Shown: positions 24,426 through 33,429 of the stretch, piece after piece | Position numbering within the stretch: the first letter of the stretch is position 1 | Layout of the letters: each line of letters starts with the position of its first letter | Program-made: the position numbers and the translations under genes | Notes under the pieces: model-generated | What the model saw: only the letters and a program-made list of their open reading frames with translations | Database searches by the model: none | What the model was told of the DNA's origin: nothing | NCBI GenBank assembly: GCA_025058225.1 | Contig: JANXEE010000012.1 | Location: 1 to 40,497 of the forward strand | Reading direction: 5' to 3' | Length of the DNA: 40,497 nt | Source: Candidatus Calditenuaceae archaeon | GTDB taxonomy: Archaea > Thermoproteota > Nitrososphaeria_A > Caldarchaeales > Calditenuaceae

Positions 24426-24952
24426 TCGAAGGGTTGGAGGGCCTGCCCGACGGGCTTGATGCCCGTCCTCGAGAGCCTCTTCACCACCCTTCTCCTCAGG
24501 GGGTCCGGTATCCTCAGCTGACGGTCGTTGTACACGGAGGGGTGATACGGATCGACCGCGATCACCTCGAACCAGTGGTAGAGGCTGTCGTAGGTGAGCG
24601 GATAGCCGCCGAGCACGTGGAGGTTCGGGTACTTCCTCTTCGCTCTCTCGATAGCCTCCTCCAGCGCCGTGACGTTCACTTTGTGCTTAACGACTCCCAG
24701 CGCCCTCGGCCTCCTCCCTGAGTTCGGCCTCGGTCTCGAAAACCCTCCCTTCCTCACCCTGACCCTCAGCACGACGAAACCTCGCTTCGCCCTGTACCCG
24801 ATCTGTCTGGCCCTGTCGATCCTCAGCGGCTTCTCGACCCTAACCACTGATGGCTCCTTCCTCCAGCCGATTCTCCGCTCCCTCAGGAGTTTGACGAGGT
24901 CCTCGGGCCTCTCCCTCCACAGCTCGTTGAGCCTCGCATATGCTCCGGGCAT
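24422..24952 (-). CDS. rpl15e: Ribosomal protein eL15 (L15e)
   Basis: This is a large-subunit protein of archaea and eukaryotes. Typical stretches are RIDRARQIGYRAKRGFVVLR, VRKGGFSRPRPNSGRRPRAL and LHVLGGYPLTYDS, with the basic loop between them and WFEVIAVDPYHPSV near the C-terminus. The 177 residues from ATG 24952 are close to the archaeal norm. That start is supported by a TATA box 25 nt upstream (24973-24981) and by the family N-terminus MPGAYARLNELW; a longer frame reaching 25021 would overlap the preceding gene. It is coupled to the DUF309 gene by a 4-nt overlap. Confidence 0.96.
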   Translation of the reverse strand: MPGAYARLNELWRERPEDLVKLLRERRIGWRKEPSVVRVEKPLRIDRARQIGYRAKRGFVVLRVRVRKGGFSRPRPNSGRRPRALGVVKHKVNVTALEEAIERAKRKYPNLHVLGGYPLTYDSLYHWFEVIAVDPYHPSVYNDRQLRIPDPLRRRVVKRLSRTGIKPVGQALQPFE

Positions 24953-24972
24953 CGGAGGTGATACTCGAGGGC

Positions 24973-24981
24973 TTTTAAAAA
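24973..24981 (-). promoter_or_regulatory. TATA box for rpl15e
   Basis: TTTTTAAAA on the minus strand is centred 25 nt from ATG 24952, predicting a leaderless mRNA for the eL15-DUF309 pair. Confidence 0.6.
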
Positions 24982-25010
24982 GCATTAACGACCGTTGGAC
25001 CGTTAGGGGG

Positions 25011-26009
25011 CTAGAGGACATCGGGTGGGGGGAGGGCCCTCGCTATCGACCTAATGGCCTCTTCGGGGCTCGGGCCGAGCGGATATCCGAAGCAGACCTG
25101 CGTCACACCAGACTTGAACATTTCAACCAAGTGATCCTCCAGCTCGCTGACGGTGCCGAAGAACGCGAACTTCCTCACCACCTCCTCCGCTCTATCCAGA
25201 GGGCCCTCTAGGATCTCCTCGAGCGATTCGAGGTCGAGTCCCATGTGACGAAGCATTGGCGAGTTGCCGACCAGTTGCACGAGGTATGTCTTTAGGGCTG
25301 GCACTAGGGTCGAGAGCGCGGCCCTTCTGTCGTCGGAGACGTAACAGAAAGGCCTCGCGATCAGCTCGAAGCCTTCGGGGTCCATGGTCGTGGACTCACG
25401 CACCTCCCTCGCGTTCGACGCCATCAGCCTCGCGTAACTCGGGTCCCAGAGGTTGTCCACCACCACACCGGCGACGAAGGGCATCGCAGCCGCGATCGCG
25501 CCCAGCCTCTTCCCCGAGGTCCCCACGTAGATCTTCGGAAGTTTGCCGATGGCCCAGTCCACGGTCGGCGAAGAGCTGTTACCCCTCAGAAGCCCGTGCA
25601 GTTCCTTCAGATAGGCGGCCAGCTCCTCAACCCTAGGCCTCGTCCTCCCTATCAACTCGCCGAAGGCTCCCCTCGATATCCCCAGCAACGCCCTCTCACC
25701 TGCGACCTCTTTGAGCGCCGCTGCGAACCTCGCCAGCACGAGGGGGTCGTAAGCCAACGCCGGGACCGTCACAGGACCGACTGTCACGCGGATCGTCTCC
25801 CTCGCGATCAGGAAGGCCGAGGCCCACGCAGGTCGATGCGGCAGGTGTTCGTAGAGGTGGACTGAGTCGAACCCGAGCTTCTCGGCGAGCTTCGCAAGTT
25901 TGGTGATGTCCTGGTGCGACCTGTCACCCTCGAGAGCTATTCCGAGGGACACACGTCTCCTAGAAGTTTCCACACCGGCTTCGACCGTCTCATCGCCGGA
26001 GCGAGCCAA
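25011..26009 (-). CDS. LLM-class flavin/F420-dependent oxidoreductase
   Basis: The 332-residue protein follows the luciferase-like monooxygenase TIM-barrel pattern: SLGIALEGDRSHQDITKLAKLAEKLGFDSV in outline, VGPVTVPALAYDPLVLA, and GERALLGISRGAF with the phosphate/flavin-binding glycine loop. The pattern PKIYVGTSGKRL is also typical of F420-dependent members, such as methylene-H4MPT reductase-like enzymes. The reaction is not predictable; F420 is only a family-level guess. TTG 26009 lies 28 nt from a TATA-like box. The first about 18 residues are poorly conserved in character, so the true start may be slightly downstream. Confidence 0.83.
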   Translation of the reverse strand: MARSGDETVEAGVETSRRRVSLGIALEGDRSHQDITKLAKLAEKLGFDSVHLYEHLPHRPAWASAFLIARETIRVTVGPVTVPALAYDPLVLARFAAALKEVAGERALLGISRGAFGELIGRTRPRVEELAAYLKELHGLLRGNSSSPTVDWAIGKLPKIYVGTSGKRLGAIAAAMPFVAGVVVDNLWDPSYARLMASNAREVRESTTMDPEGFELIARPFCYVSDDRRAALSTLVPALKTYLVQLVGNSPMLRHMGLDLESLEEILEGPLDRAEEVVRKFAFFGTVSELEDHLVEMFKSGVTQVCFGYPLGPSPEEAIRSIARALPPPDVL

Positions 26010-26033
26010 GTCTCAACAGGCGTCCGAAAGCCT

Positions 26034-26050
26034 CGATTAAGTTATTAACT
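26034..26050. promoter_or_regulatory. Divergent TATA-like elements for the LLM oxidoreductase and eS1 genes
   Basis: CGATTAAG (26034-26041) lies 28 nt from the LLM start on the minus strand. GTTATTAACT (26041-26050) lies 27 nt before ATG 26073 of the eS1 gene on the plus strand. The two boxes abut, so the two promoters may compete. Confidence 0.45.
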
Positions 26051-26072
26051 CCGGTTCCGGAATGGCGCGCAG

Positions 26073-26687
26073 ATGCCCGAGGAGCGTCTGAAGGGCGAGT
26101 ACGTGATAAGGTCACCCAAGTACTTCGGCGAGCGGGAACTGGGATTCACGTATGCTGACCATCAGGGTAAGCTCGTAGGCAGAACCGTTACCGTGAGCCT
26201 CTACAATCTCACCGACGACCTGACTAAGCAGTACATGCTCGTCAAGTTCAAGGTGGTCAGGATCAACGGCAGGTACGCCGAGACTATCTTCTACGGCCAC
26301 GAGTACGGAAGGGAGTACCTCAGGAGCCTGATCAGGAGGGGTACGACGATGGTCGATGGTGTTTTCGATGTCTTCACCAAGGACGGTTTCGGGTTCAGGG
26401 TCTACGGCGTGGTCTTCACCCAAAAGCGGATCAGGAACGGCAAGATCAAGGACATCAGGAGGACGATGAAGTCCGTCTTCGAGGAAGCGGCGGCTCGTCT
26501 CAACCACGACCAGTTCGCAATCGAGATGGTCCTGGGTAAGATGGGGTCAGACGTCTTCAACCAAGTTAAGAAGATACTGATACCGAGGCACGTCGGCGTC
26601 TACAGGTCCAAAGTCATCTCGATGCCTGAGTGGGTGTACAGCTCCTCAGAGCCGCCCGCCCAGACCGCCGAGGTCGTCAGATCTTAG
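26073..26687 (+). CDS. rps3ae: Ribosomal protein eS1 (S3Ae)
   Basis: This is a small-subunit protein of archaea and eukaryotes. Typical segments are GRTVTVSLYNLTDD, FKVVRINGRYAETIFYGHE, YLRSLIRRGTTMVDGVFDV and the IKKI-type C-terminal block VFNQVKKILIPRHVGVYRSK. The 204-residue length is normal. ATG 26073 is leaderless by TATA spacing. The 3' end overlaps the convergent small gene by 11 nt. Confidence 0.95.
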   Translation: MPEERLKGEYVIRSPKYFGERELGFTYADHQGKLVGRTVTVSLYNLTDDLTKQYMLVKFKVVRINGRYAETIFYGHEYGREYLRSLIRRGTTMVDGVFDVFTKDGFGFRVYGVVFTQKRIRNGKIKDIRRTMKSVFEEAAARLNHDQFAIEMVLGKMGSDVFNQVKKILIPRHVGVYRSKVISMPEWVYSSSEPPAQTAEVVRS

Positions 26688-26994
26688 ATCCGGTCCCGAA
26701 CCTCCTGAGATAGTAACCTTCCTCGCGCTTCTCGACCAGCCCCCGTACTCCCTCGTGCAGGATCCTGGACTTGAGCTCCTCAGCCTCCCTTTCGTTCAGC
26801 TCTCCCTTATCCAGAAGGTAGTTCACGACCCTGATTGCCTCCTCGTCGTTTGAGCACCTCGCGAGGTAATCGATCGGGCGCGGCATGAACCCCCTCAGGA
26901 AGTCCGCGCTCGTCCTCATCTGAGGCCTCGACTTCAGCTCCACTGAGAGGTGAGGGAAGACCTTCTCGAAGTCGTCGACGTCCCACTCGCTCAC
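26677..26994 (-). CDS. DUF2095-like small archaeal protein
   Basis: The 105-residue product resembles DUF2095: an FEKVFPHLSVEL segment near the N-terminus, then IDYLARCSNDEEAIRVVNYL, GELNEREAEELKSRI and a C-terminal GYYLRRF. It is helical and soluble, with unknown function. The start GTG 26994 is chosen because a TATA-like GATATAATA (27014-27022) lies 24-25 nt upstream; a GTG at 27009 would add five residues but is too close to the box. The family assignment is from memory of the pattern and is moderately sure. Confidence 0.65.
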   Translation of the reverse strand: MSEWDVDDFEKVFPHLSVELKSRPQMRTSADFLRGFMPRPIDYLARCSNDEEAIRVVNYLLDKGELNEREAEELKSRILHEGVRGLVEKREEGYYLRRFGTGSKI

Positions 26995-27013
26995 GACCCA
27001 TAATCTCACCCCC

Positions 27014-27022
27014 GATATAATA
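27014..27022 (-). promoter_or_regulatory. TATA-like box for the DUF2095-like gene
   Basis: TATTATATC on the minus strand lies 24-25 nt from GTG 26994. The same AT-rich patch might also serve the opposite-strand methyltransferase gene at 27073. Confidence 0.4.
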
Positions 27023-27072
27023 GGGTTCAGCGCGTTGCCATCACGAGGTTCGTGCAGTATTAATGAACTTCG

Positions 27073-28242
27073 TTGCAGGTTGATGCGAGATTGAGGGCCA
27101 TAGCGACGACCTTCACCGGCCTCGAGGACGTAGCGTCGGCCGAGGTGACGTCTTTGGTCGGGAAGAGGGCGGAGCCGGACGTCTCCAAGGTAATCGTCGA
27201 CTGCGACATGAGGGACTTGGTGAAGCTTGTGCTTGCATCTCGGGGGATCAACAAGGTGTTCCTAGAGCTCCTCAGCTCTAACGTCAATGGACTTCTGGAG
27301 ATCAGCAGCGTCGTGAGGTCAATCGACCTCAAAGAGGTCGTATTCCCTGATCAGACGTTCGCTGTCAGGGCCATCAGGGTCGGCAACCACGACTTCACCA
27401 GCCTAGACATAGCGTCAGCTGTAGGAGGTGCGATCATCCAGTCCTACCTCAACGACACCGGTGTGAGGCTGAAGGTGGATCTCAGGAACCCAGACGTCGA
27501 GTTCTATGCCTTCCTGAGGGACGATCGGTTCACCCTAGGCGTGAACTTGGTAGGCAGGTCGTTGCAGAAAAGGTTCTACAGGGTCGCTCATCTCAGGACA
27601 GCCCTCCCGGCCACACTGGCCTACCTCATGGTCAGATGTTCCGGGTGGTCGAGCGATGTGGCGCTCATCGATCCGTTCTGTGGCTCCTGCACTATACCGA
27701 TAGAGGCGGGGTTGGCGGGACTGAACGTCTGCCCAACGGTCTACAGAGACTCGAGAGATCTTGCGCTTACCAAGCTTAGGACGGTGAACCGTGAGGTCGT
27801 CGAGTCGGTGAGGTCTGAGCTGGTGCGGTCTGAACGGAGGGAAACTGAGCTGCGAATCCTCGGGTCAGACGTCTCGTCGAGGGCCCTCGAGGCTGCGCGG
27901 AGAAACGTCGATGTTTCCGGGTTGTCGGAGAAGGTGCGCCTAGCGAGGGTGGACGCACAGAACTTCGAGAACTGGCCGGGCTGCAGGGAGTTGGGTGATG
28001 ACGCCTGTGTGGTCACGGACCCTCCCTTCGGAATCAGGAGCGGCCCCCCAGATCCTTCCGGGTTCTACGTCAGGGCCTTCTCCTCCATCAGGAGAGGGCT
28101 CGGCGGTGGCACGCTGGTGGCCGTCTTCAGCAAGCAAGCCGTGGCCATGAAGTCCCTCGAGGAGGCTGGGTGGACTGTGTCCGAGTCGAGGAAGGTCAAG
28201 TACGGTCATCTGGAAGTCCTGTTGGTGAAGGCAACGGCCTAG
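27073..28242 (+). CDS. THUMP-domain tRNA guanine-N2 methyltransferase (Trm14-like)
   Basis: The N-terminal 150 residues form a THUMP-type RNA-binding domain (FTGLEDVASAEVTSL; QTFAVRAIRVGNHDF). The C-terminal Rossmann methyltransferase has LIDPFCGSCTIPIEAG, which binds SAM near residue 200, and the catalytic motif TDPPFGIRSG near residue 315. The 389-residue length and the GIRSG after the catalytic motif favour Trm14 (m2G6), but the Asp in DPPFG is also seen in TrmG10 enzymes. The TTG at 27073 is the first start after an in-frame stop; no clear TATA fits it, so the exact start is uncertain. Confidence 0.85.
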   Translation: MQVDARLRAIATTFTGLEDVASAEVTSLVGKRAEPDVSKVIVDCDMRDLVKLVLASRGINKVFLELLSSNVNGLLEISSVVRSIDLKEVVFPDQTFAVRAIRVGNHDFTSLDIASAVGGAIIQSYLNDTGVRLKVDLRNPDVEFYAFLRDDRFTLGVNLVGRSLQKRFYRVAHLRTALPATLAYLMVRCSGWSSDVALIDPFCGSCTIPIEAGLAGLNVCPTVYRDSRDLALTKLRTVNREVVESVRSELVRSERRETELRILGSDVSSRALEAARRNVDVSGLSEKVRLARVDAQNFENWPGCRELGDDACVVTDPPFGIRSGPPDPSGFYVRAFSSIRRGLGGGTLVAVFSKQAVAMKSLEEAGWTVSESRKVKYGHLEVLLVKATA

Positions 28243-28245
28243 CGC

Positions 28246-29007
28246 TCAGTCCATCCTCGGCGCGATGAGGTAATCGATCTTACCCCCCGAAAGGGGGAAG
28301 CTCAGTTTGATGGGTCTGTTGTTGCTGAGGTGCAGGGTCATCTCCTCCGAGAGTTGCTTCGCCGGCCGAATGATCTTTTCCAGATAAGCGACGCTGAAGG
28401 ATGCGGTGACGTCCGACCTCGTGTCAACCTCGTGGAGTGCCGCTCCACCCTTCGTGAACTTGTGCTGGGAGGACCTCGACTCCCCCTTGGCGAGGATGAT
28501 CAGCGAGTCGGGGCGTATGGTGATCCTCACGGCGTCCGAGATCGTCTTCGCGTCTTCTATCGCTTCATAGAACTCGTCGGAAGAGACCTTCACCCAGGCC
28601 TCGAAGTTGAGGTTCGGCGGGTTGATGGATGTCCCCATGGGCTCGAGCGTGCTGATGACGAAGTCCCTCTCTTTTCCTCCCCTAACGTCTGCTAGCTTCA
28701 CGGTGAGCCTTCTGACCTCATCGTCGTAAGAGATCGCCAGCGCCTCGCTCCTCTTAGCCCTTCTCAACAGCTTCACGAGTTCCTCGACGTTCAGGGTTAT
28801 CTCGATCTCCCTCGAGACCCGGTACTCCTCCGCAGATTCCTTTCTCAGCTCCAAGTCCACCAGTGATATGTGGGCTGGGTCCATCGCGGTCAGCCTCATC
28901 GACTCCGATGAAACCTTGAAAGTCCCCTCCTCTATAACCGCGGTGATCGCCCTAAGGACGTCGGTCATGTAGTCTGCGTTCGGGAACCTCAGGTAAACTA
29001 CCTCCAT
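28246..29007 (-). CDS. pcn: DNA polymerase sliding clamp (PCNA)
   Basis: PCNA encircles DNA and tethers polymerase and other replication factors. The 253-residue product has LRAITAVIEEGTFKVSSESM, the classic MDPAHISLVDLELR block and the interdomain region FVISTLEPMG. The C-terminal strands PIKLSFPLSGGKIDYLIAPRM complete the fold. ATG 29007 is chosen by family alignment (MEVVYLRFPNA) and by a TATA-like box 28 nt upstream; a GTG at 29025 would add six unusual residues. Only one PCNA gene is seen in this window. Confidence 0.96.
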   Translation of the reverse strand: MEVVYLRFPNADYMTDVLRAITAVIEEGTFKVSSESMRLTAMDPAHISLVDLELRKESAEEYRVSREIEITLNVEELVKLLRRAKRSEALAISYDDEVRRLTVKLADVRGGKERDFVISTLEPMGTSINPPNLNFEAWVKVSSDEFYEAIEDAKTISDAVRITIRPDSLIILAKGESRSSQHKFTKGGAALHEVDTRSDVTASFSVAYLEKIIRPAKQLSEEMTLHLSNNRPIKLSFPLSGGKIDYLIAPRMD

Positions 29008-29031
29008 GCCGTCCCCAACCCACACAGCGCT

Positions 29032-29040
29032 CGTAATAGC
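29032..29040 (-). promoter_or_regulatory. TATA-like box for pcn
   Basis: GCTATTACG on the minus strand is centred about 28 nt from ATG 29007. A second TAATAAG (29040-29046) lies further upstream. Confidence 0.4.
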
Positions 29041-29096
29041 TTATTACCGCTAACGGAGGGGTGTGGGCTAGCCCTCTCCAATCGTTGTCGTGGGTA

Positions 29097-29576
29097 TTAC
29101 GCGGCGATGAAGTCGGGGATTGATGAGATCTCCAGCAGAGCGTCGCAGTAGTAGCATCGCACGTAACCTTTCTCCTTCAGGACCGCGAACCTCCTTACGA
29201 CCGGCTCCCTCCTAGCGTTGGAGATGCAAGTGACCTCTGGACATCTCACCTTGCCGACGAGCTCCTCGGGCAGGTTCGGGACGTACTTCTGGACCTTCCA
29301 ATCTTTGATGAAGTTGATCGTCACGGTTGGGAAGAGGAGCTTGATCAGCGCTGCGTCGGGCTCCTTGATGAAGTAGTGGTAGAGCTTGATGACGTCCTTC
29401 TTCCCGTACTTCCTGCTGGGGACGCTCTTCAGGACTATCACCGAGACGTCGGGCTCCTTGATCAGCGACTCGACCTCGATGAGCTTCAGCACCTGATCGG
29501 CCCTCCAGTTCGGGATGTGATCGATCACGGTCCCCCAGTCTATCTTCCTCACCAGCAGCTGCTCCTCCGAGCTCAT
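29097..29576 (-). CDS. pyrI: Aspartate carbamoyltransferase regulatory subunit
   Basis: PyrI binds nucleotides and controls PyrB in pyrimidine synthesis. The N-terminal allosteric domain has GTVIDHIPNWRADQVLKLI, and the C-terminal zinc domain has CPEVTCISN and CYYC, a four-cysteine zinc site. The 159-residue length is normal. The ATG overlaps the pyrB stop by 4 nt, giving an operon pyrB-pyrI. Feedback by CTP/ATP is a family property, not visible in the sequence. Confidence 0.96.
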   Translation of the reverse strand: MSSEEQLLVRKIDWGTVIDHIPNWRADQVLKLIEVESLIKEPDVSVIVLKSVPSRKYGKKDVIKLYHYFIKEPDAALIKLLFPTVTINFIKDWKVQKYVPNLPEELVGKVRCPEVTCISNARREPVVRRFAVLKEKGYVRCYYCDALLEISSIPDFIAA

Positions 29577-30571
29577 CGCGCCTCACCCACCACAAGGGCG
29601 AAGATCGCCATTCTGGTAGGCAACCCGTAACTCGCCTGATCGAAGTACCAGGCGTGCGGCGTGCGATCGATCTCGGCGTCAAGCTCATCGACCCTCGGTA
29701 GCGGGTGCATCACTCCCAGCGAGGTCTTCGCGTACCGCAGCATGTCCATGTCAACCCTGTAGCTGCCCTTCAGCCTCTCGTACTCCGATGGGTCTGGAAA
29801 CCTCTCCTTCTGTAGCCTCGTCACGTAGAGGACGTCGAGCCTTGAGATCGCGTCAGGTATGTCCTGCTGCCTCGTGACCTTCGTGTACTTAACGTTCCTG
29901 TCGTTGAGGTAGAGCTCAACCTCCTGCCTCACCTGCAGAGCCGAAGGAGCTATGAAGTGAAGCTCCACGTCGTCGAAGTTCGAGACGAGATAGGCCAGCG
30001 ATGGAACGGTCCTCGAGAACCTCAGGTCGCCGAGCATGCCCAGCGAGATTCCATCGACCTCACCTCTCTTTTTGAGGATCGTGTAGACATCGAGTATCGC
30101 CTGGGTCGGATGCTCTTGGCTGCCCGATCCAGCGTTTATCACCGGTGCAGAGACCACATCGGCCGCGAATCTGGCCGCCCCCCTGGACGGATGGCGCATA
30201 ACGATGCAGTCAACGCCGTATCCCTCGAGCATCTTGAGCGTGTCGTAGAGCGTCTCGCCCTTGGTCAGAGAGGTCATCTCGGGCTCGTTGAGGGGCAGGA
30301 CATCTCCTCCGAGTCTCCTCGCAGCGATATAGAAGCTCGAGAACGTCCTCGTCGAAGGCTCAACGAAGAGCAGGGCTACCCTCCGACCCCTGAGGACTGC
30401 AGAGTAGGCGCTGGAGTTCGCCAGGACATCGTCCGCCACCTCGAAGACGAGTTCCAACTCGTCCCTGCTCAGGTCCTTTGCACTTACTATGTCCCTCCCC
30501 CTCAGGTCGCTCTTGAAAGCCGATCTCGTTTCGCGGTCGCCAAGCACGAAAACCCGCCGTCGTATCGGCAT
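29573..30571 (-). CDS. pyrB: Aspartate carbamoyltransferase catalytic subunit
   Basis: PyrB joins carbamoyl phosphate and aspartate, the first committed step of pyrimidine synthesis. The carbamoyl-phosphate site is VEPSTRTFSSF near residue 72. MRHPSRGAA near residue 126 and HPTQAILDVYTI near residue 154 are the other signature motifs, and HPLPRVDELD is near the C-terminus. From ATG 30571 it has 332 residues, slightly longer than usual (about 305). A still longer frame reaches 30652, but the extra N-terminus does not look conserved and would overlap the neighbouring divergent promoter. AT-rich elements (30578-30594) lie 10-20 nt upstream of ATG 30571, so the start may even be downstream. Confidence 0.95.
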   Translation of the reverse strand: MPIRRRVFVLGDRETRSAFKSDLRGRDIVSAKDLSRDELELVFEVADDVLANSSAYSAVLRGRRVALLFVEPSTRTFSSFYIAARRLGGDVLPLNEPEMTSLTKGETLYDTLKMLEGYGVDCIVMRHPSRGAARFAADVVSAPVINAGSGSQEHPTQAILDVYTILKKRGEVDGISLGMLGDLRFSRTVPSLAYLVSNFDDVELHFIAPSALQVRQEVELYLNDRNVKYTKVTRQQDIPDAISRLDVLYVTRLQKERFPDPSEYERLKGSYRVDMDMLRYAKTSLGVMHPLPRVDELDAEIDRTPHAWYFDQASYGLPTRMAIFALVVGEAR

Positions 30572-30628
30572 TGCCTTGTAAAAAGCGTTAACCGAGTCGG
30601 TGGGGAGTGGAGGTTCACCCCGGATAAC

Positions 30629-30638
30629 GGTTTTTGAG
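30629..30638 (+). promoter_or_regulatory. TATA-like box for the 58-residue membrane protein gene
   Basis: GGTTTTTGAG is centred 29 nt before ATG 30662, which supports a leaderless small gene. Confidence 0.4.
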
Positions 30639-30661
30639 GGGGCGCACACCATCGGAGAGCG

Positions 30662-30838
30662 ATGGGGCTACTGAAGGTCGGGCTGGTTCTGTTCTTCTTA
30701 ATCGCGGGTATAGGGACAGGTTTGATCGTCGGGGGCTACCTCTCGAGCAACACGACCTCGATGAGCCTGGGGATCGTCATCGCGTTCATCAGCGTAGTCC
30801 CGCTGCTGGGATCCGCGCTGTCCGGGCGCGACGGATAA
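30662..30838 (+). CDS. 58-residue membrane protein with two TM helices
   Basis: The frame ATG 30662 to TAA 30836-30838 encodes two hydrophobic helices (about residues 4-26 and 35-53). They are joined by the short polar loop GYLSSNTTSMS and followed by a charged tail GRDG. A GAGAGCG stretch and a TATA-like box at 29 nt precede it. The hydrophobic pattern and well-placed promoter argue for a real gene despite its size. I recognise no family. It is divergent from pyrB and ends 20 nt before the stop of the convergent UPF0147 gene. Confidence 0.6.
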   Translation: MGLLKVGLVLFFLIAGIGTGLIVGGYLSSNTTSMSLGIVIAFISVVPLLGSALSGRDG

Positions 30839-30858
30839 GGGAGCTTCGGGTTCAGGCC

Positions 30859-31140
30859 CTAATAATGCCCTGCCTTCACGGTCTCCAGGAGGGATATGGC
30901 CAACCAAAGCTGCGTCCTCGTGTAGGAGGGGATGTTGCCGTCGGAGAGGACGTCCTCTATCAACTCGATGGCGTTGGCCGCCCTGACCGACGGCGAGTAC
31001 CGCTCGTTGAAAAGCTCGTCCATGGCCCCTTTTACCGCCTTGCGGAGGTTTCGCGGAGCGGTGTTGTCGTTGGCGATCGTCTCCAGTATCTGGGCGATTC
31101 TCTTCCTCTTCTCTTCCCACGACCATCCCCCAGACTCCAC
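30859..31140 (-). CDS. UPF0147 family protein
   Basis: The 93-residue helical protein matches UPF0147: NDNTAPRNLRKAVKGAMDEL, SVRAANAIELIEDVLSD, and PSYTRTQLWLAISLLETV near the C-terminus. The function of this archaeal family is unknown. The GTG at 31140 follows GGTGAGGGGAAAGGG, a possible ribosome-binding stretch, and a TATA-like element (about 31173-31181) lies 37 nt upstream, so a short leader is likely. Confidence 0.88.
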   Translation of the reverse strand: MESGGWSWEEKRKRIAQILETIANDNTAPRNLRKAVKGAMDELFNERYSPSVRAANAIELIEDVLSDGNIPSYTRTQLWLAISLLETVKAGHY

Positions 31141-31219
31141 AACCCTTTCCCCTCACCGGGACCGGGGTGTTTGGGTATTAAGATTTGCAGCCACAACTCC
31201 AGGTACGCTCGATACGGTG

Positions 31220-32260
31220 CTACCTCGACCCATATCCGGGGAAGCGCGAGATGGTCTTTGCCACCTCCAAGTTACGCCTCCAGCTCTCCTGGTCTCTCAC
31301 CGCGACGACGATCACGCTCACGCCGTCGAGCATCACCGGCCTATAGGACAACCTGCTGAGAACGAGGTCCGCGAACTCTTTCAGCTCTGTGAACTTCGGA
31401 GAAGCTGATTGACCCAGCCTCTGCCTCGACTGGCCGAGCCACGCGTAGCCCTTGAACTCGACGAAGTTCGGCCTGCCCAGGTTGACGATCTCAGCGTACC
31501 CTTCGGGGTCCTTCATGTTCAGCCCCTTCACGAGCGTCAACCTGATGACCGTCCTGCAACCCCTGCGCTCGAACTCCTCAAGTAACGAGAGGCTCTCCAT
31601 CACCCTTTCGAAGGCGTCGGGAACCACCGACTTGGTGACCTTAACGTAGTCCTCCGGGTTGGTGGCGTAGACGCTCACGAAGAGGTTGGTCGGTATCGCT
31701 CCTCTGTCGAGCATCTCCCGGAGCCTGTGCGGCATGGTGCCGTTGGTGACCAAGAAGGTCGTCATGCCCCTCGAGTGGATCTCCTTAACGAGGTCCGCGA
31801 TCATGGGGTAGAGAGTGGGCTCACCGTCGAGGGAGATCGCGACGTGTGCCGGTCTCATCGCCAGCCTGTAGTACCCGCGTTCGGTCTTAGGGTTCCCCCC
31901 GAAACCCGAGAGCAACTCCCTCTGTGCCCTAACCATCTCCTCAACGATGGTCCGAGGATCGTCCCACTCCCTGCCGTGTGCCTTGTGTCTGTCAGGCCCA
32001 AAGGGCCTCCAGCACCACGAGCAAGCGAAGTTGCAGAAGTCCAGTGTAGGAGTCATCTGTATGCATCTTCCCGAGTCTATCCCGTAGACCGACTTGTAGC
32101 AGTTCCTGTCTCCCCTGAGCTTCGATTTGGTCCACCTGCAGACCTCGACGGCCGAGTGTCTCCGCCCGCCGATCACCCTGTACCCTGCCTTTCTGTACCT
32201 CTCGAGCCTGAGGTCGTCCATCTTCACGAACCGCAGCCCCGCCTCAGCACCGTCGGCCAT
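31220..32260 (-). CDS. taw1: 4-demethylwyosine synthase Taw1 (TYW1)
   Basis: This radical SAM enzyme builds the tricyclic base of wyosine in tRNA-Phe from m1G37 and pyruvate. The radical SAM motif is FCNFACSWCWRPFG (CxxxCxxC). The upstream cysteines in NCYKSVYGIDSGRCIQ would bind the second 4Fe-4S cluster. ISLDGEPTLYP and LVTNGTMP follow. From ATG 32260 it has 346 residues; this start is chosen because a TATA-like box lies 30 nt upstream, while a longer frame to 32311 would include that box. Its substrate m1G37 requires Trm5, which is not in the window. Confidence 0.95.
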   Translation of the reverse strand: MADGAEAGLRFVKMDDLRLERYRKAGYRVIGGRRHSAVEVCRWTKSKLRGDRNCYKSVYGIDSGRCIQMTPTLDFCNFACSWCWRPFGPDRHKAHGREWDDPRTIVEEMVRAQRELLSGFGGNPKTERGYYRLAMRPAHVAISLDGEPTLYPMIADLVKEIHSRGMTTFLVTNGTMPHRLREMLDRGAIPTNLFVSVYATNPEDYVKVTKSVVPDAFERVMESLSLLEEFERRGCRTVIRLTLVKGLNMKDPEGYAEIVNLGRPNFVEFKGYAWLGQSRQRLGQSASPKFTELKEFADLVLSRLSYRPVMLDGVSVIVVAVRDQESWRRNLEVAKTISRFPGYGSR

Positions 32261-32285
32261 GCTCCGTCCAGAGTTCGTTAAGCCG

Positions 32286-32294
32286 TCATTAAGT
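32286..32294 (-). promoter_or_regulatory. TATA-like box for taw1
   Basis: CACTTAATG on the minus strand is centred 30 nt from ATG 32260. Confidence 0.45.
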
Positions 32295-32319
32295 GTTTGG
32301 GTAAAACTCACGGGGACGT

Positions 32320-33333
<1,014 letters not shown>

Positions 33334-33399
33334 TTAATCATTCCCCGCTACCCATGAGAGTCCAGAAGTGGGGGCATTCTTGATTCCTCTGTCCGCAAA

Positions 33400-33408
33400 G
33401 TATTTAAT
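33400..33408 (+). promoter_or_regulatory. TATA box for tfe-trm56
   Basis: GTATTTAAT is centred 26 nt before TTG 33430, so a leaderless TTG start is predicted. Confidence 0.55.
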
Positions 33409-33429
33409 GAGAGGTCGCTCTATTATAAT

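Noticed and set aside
24953-25021. N-terminal extension of eL15 starting at 25021
   Set aside because: It overlaps the end of the LLM oxidoreductase gene, contains the eL15 TATA box, and eL15 proteins begin with the MPGAYARLNELW-type sequence.
30572-30652. N-terminal extension of PyrB starting at 30652
   Set aside because: The extra 27 residues are not part of the transcarbamylase fold and overlap the promoter of the divergent small membrane protein gene.
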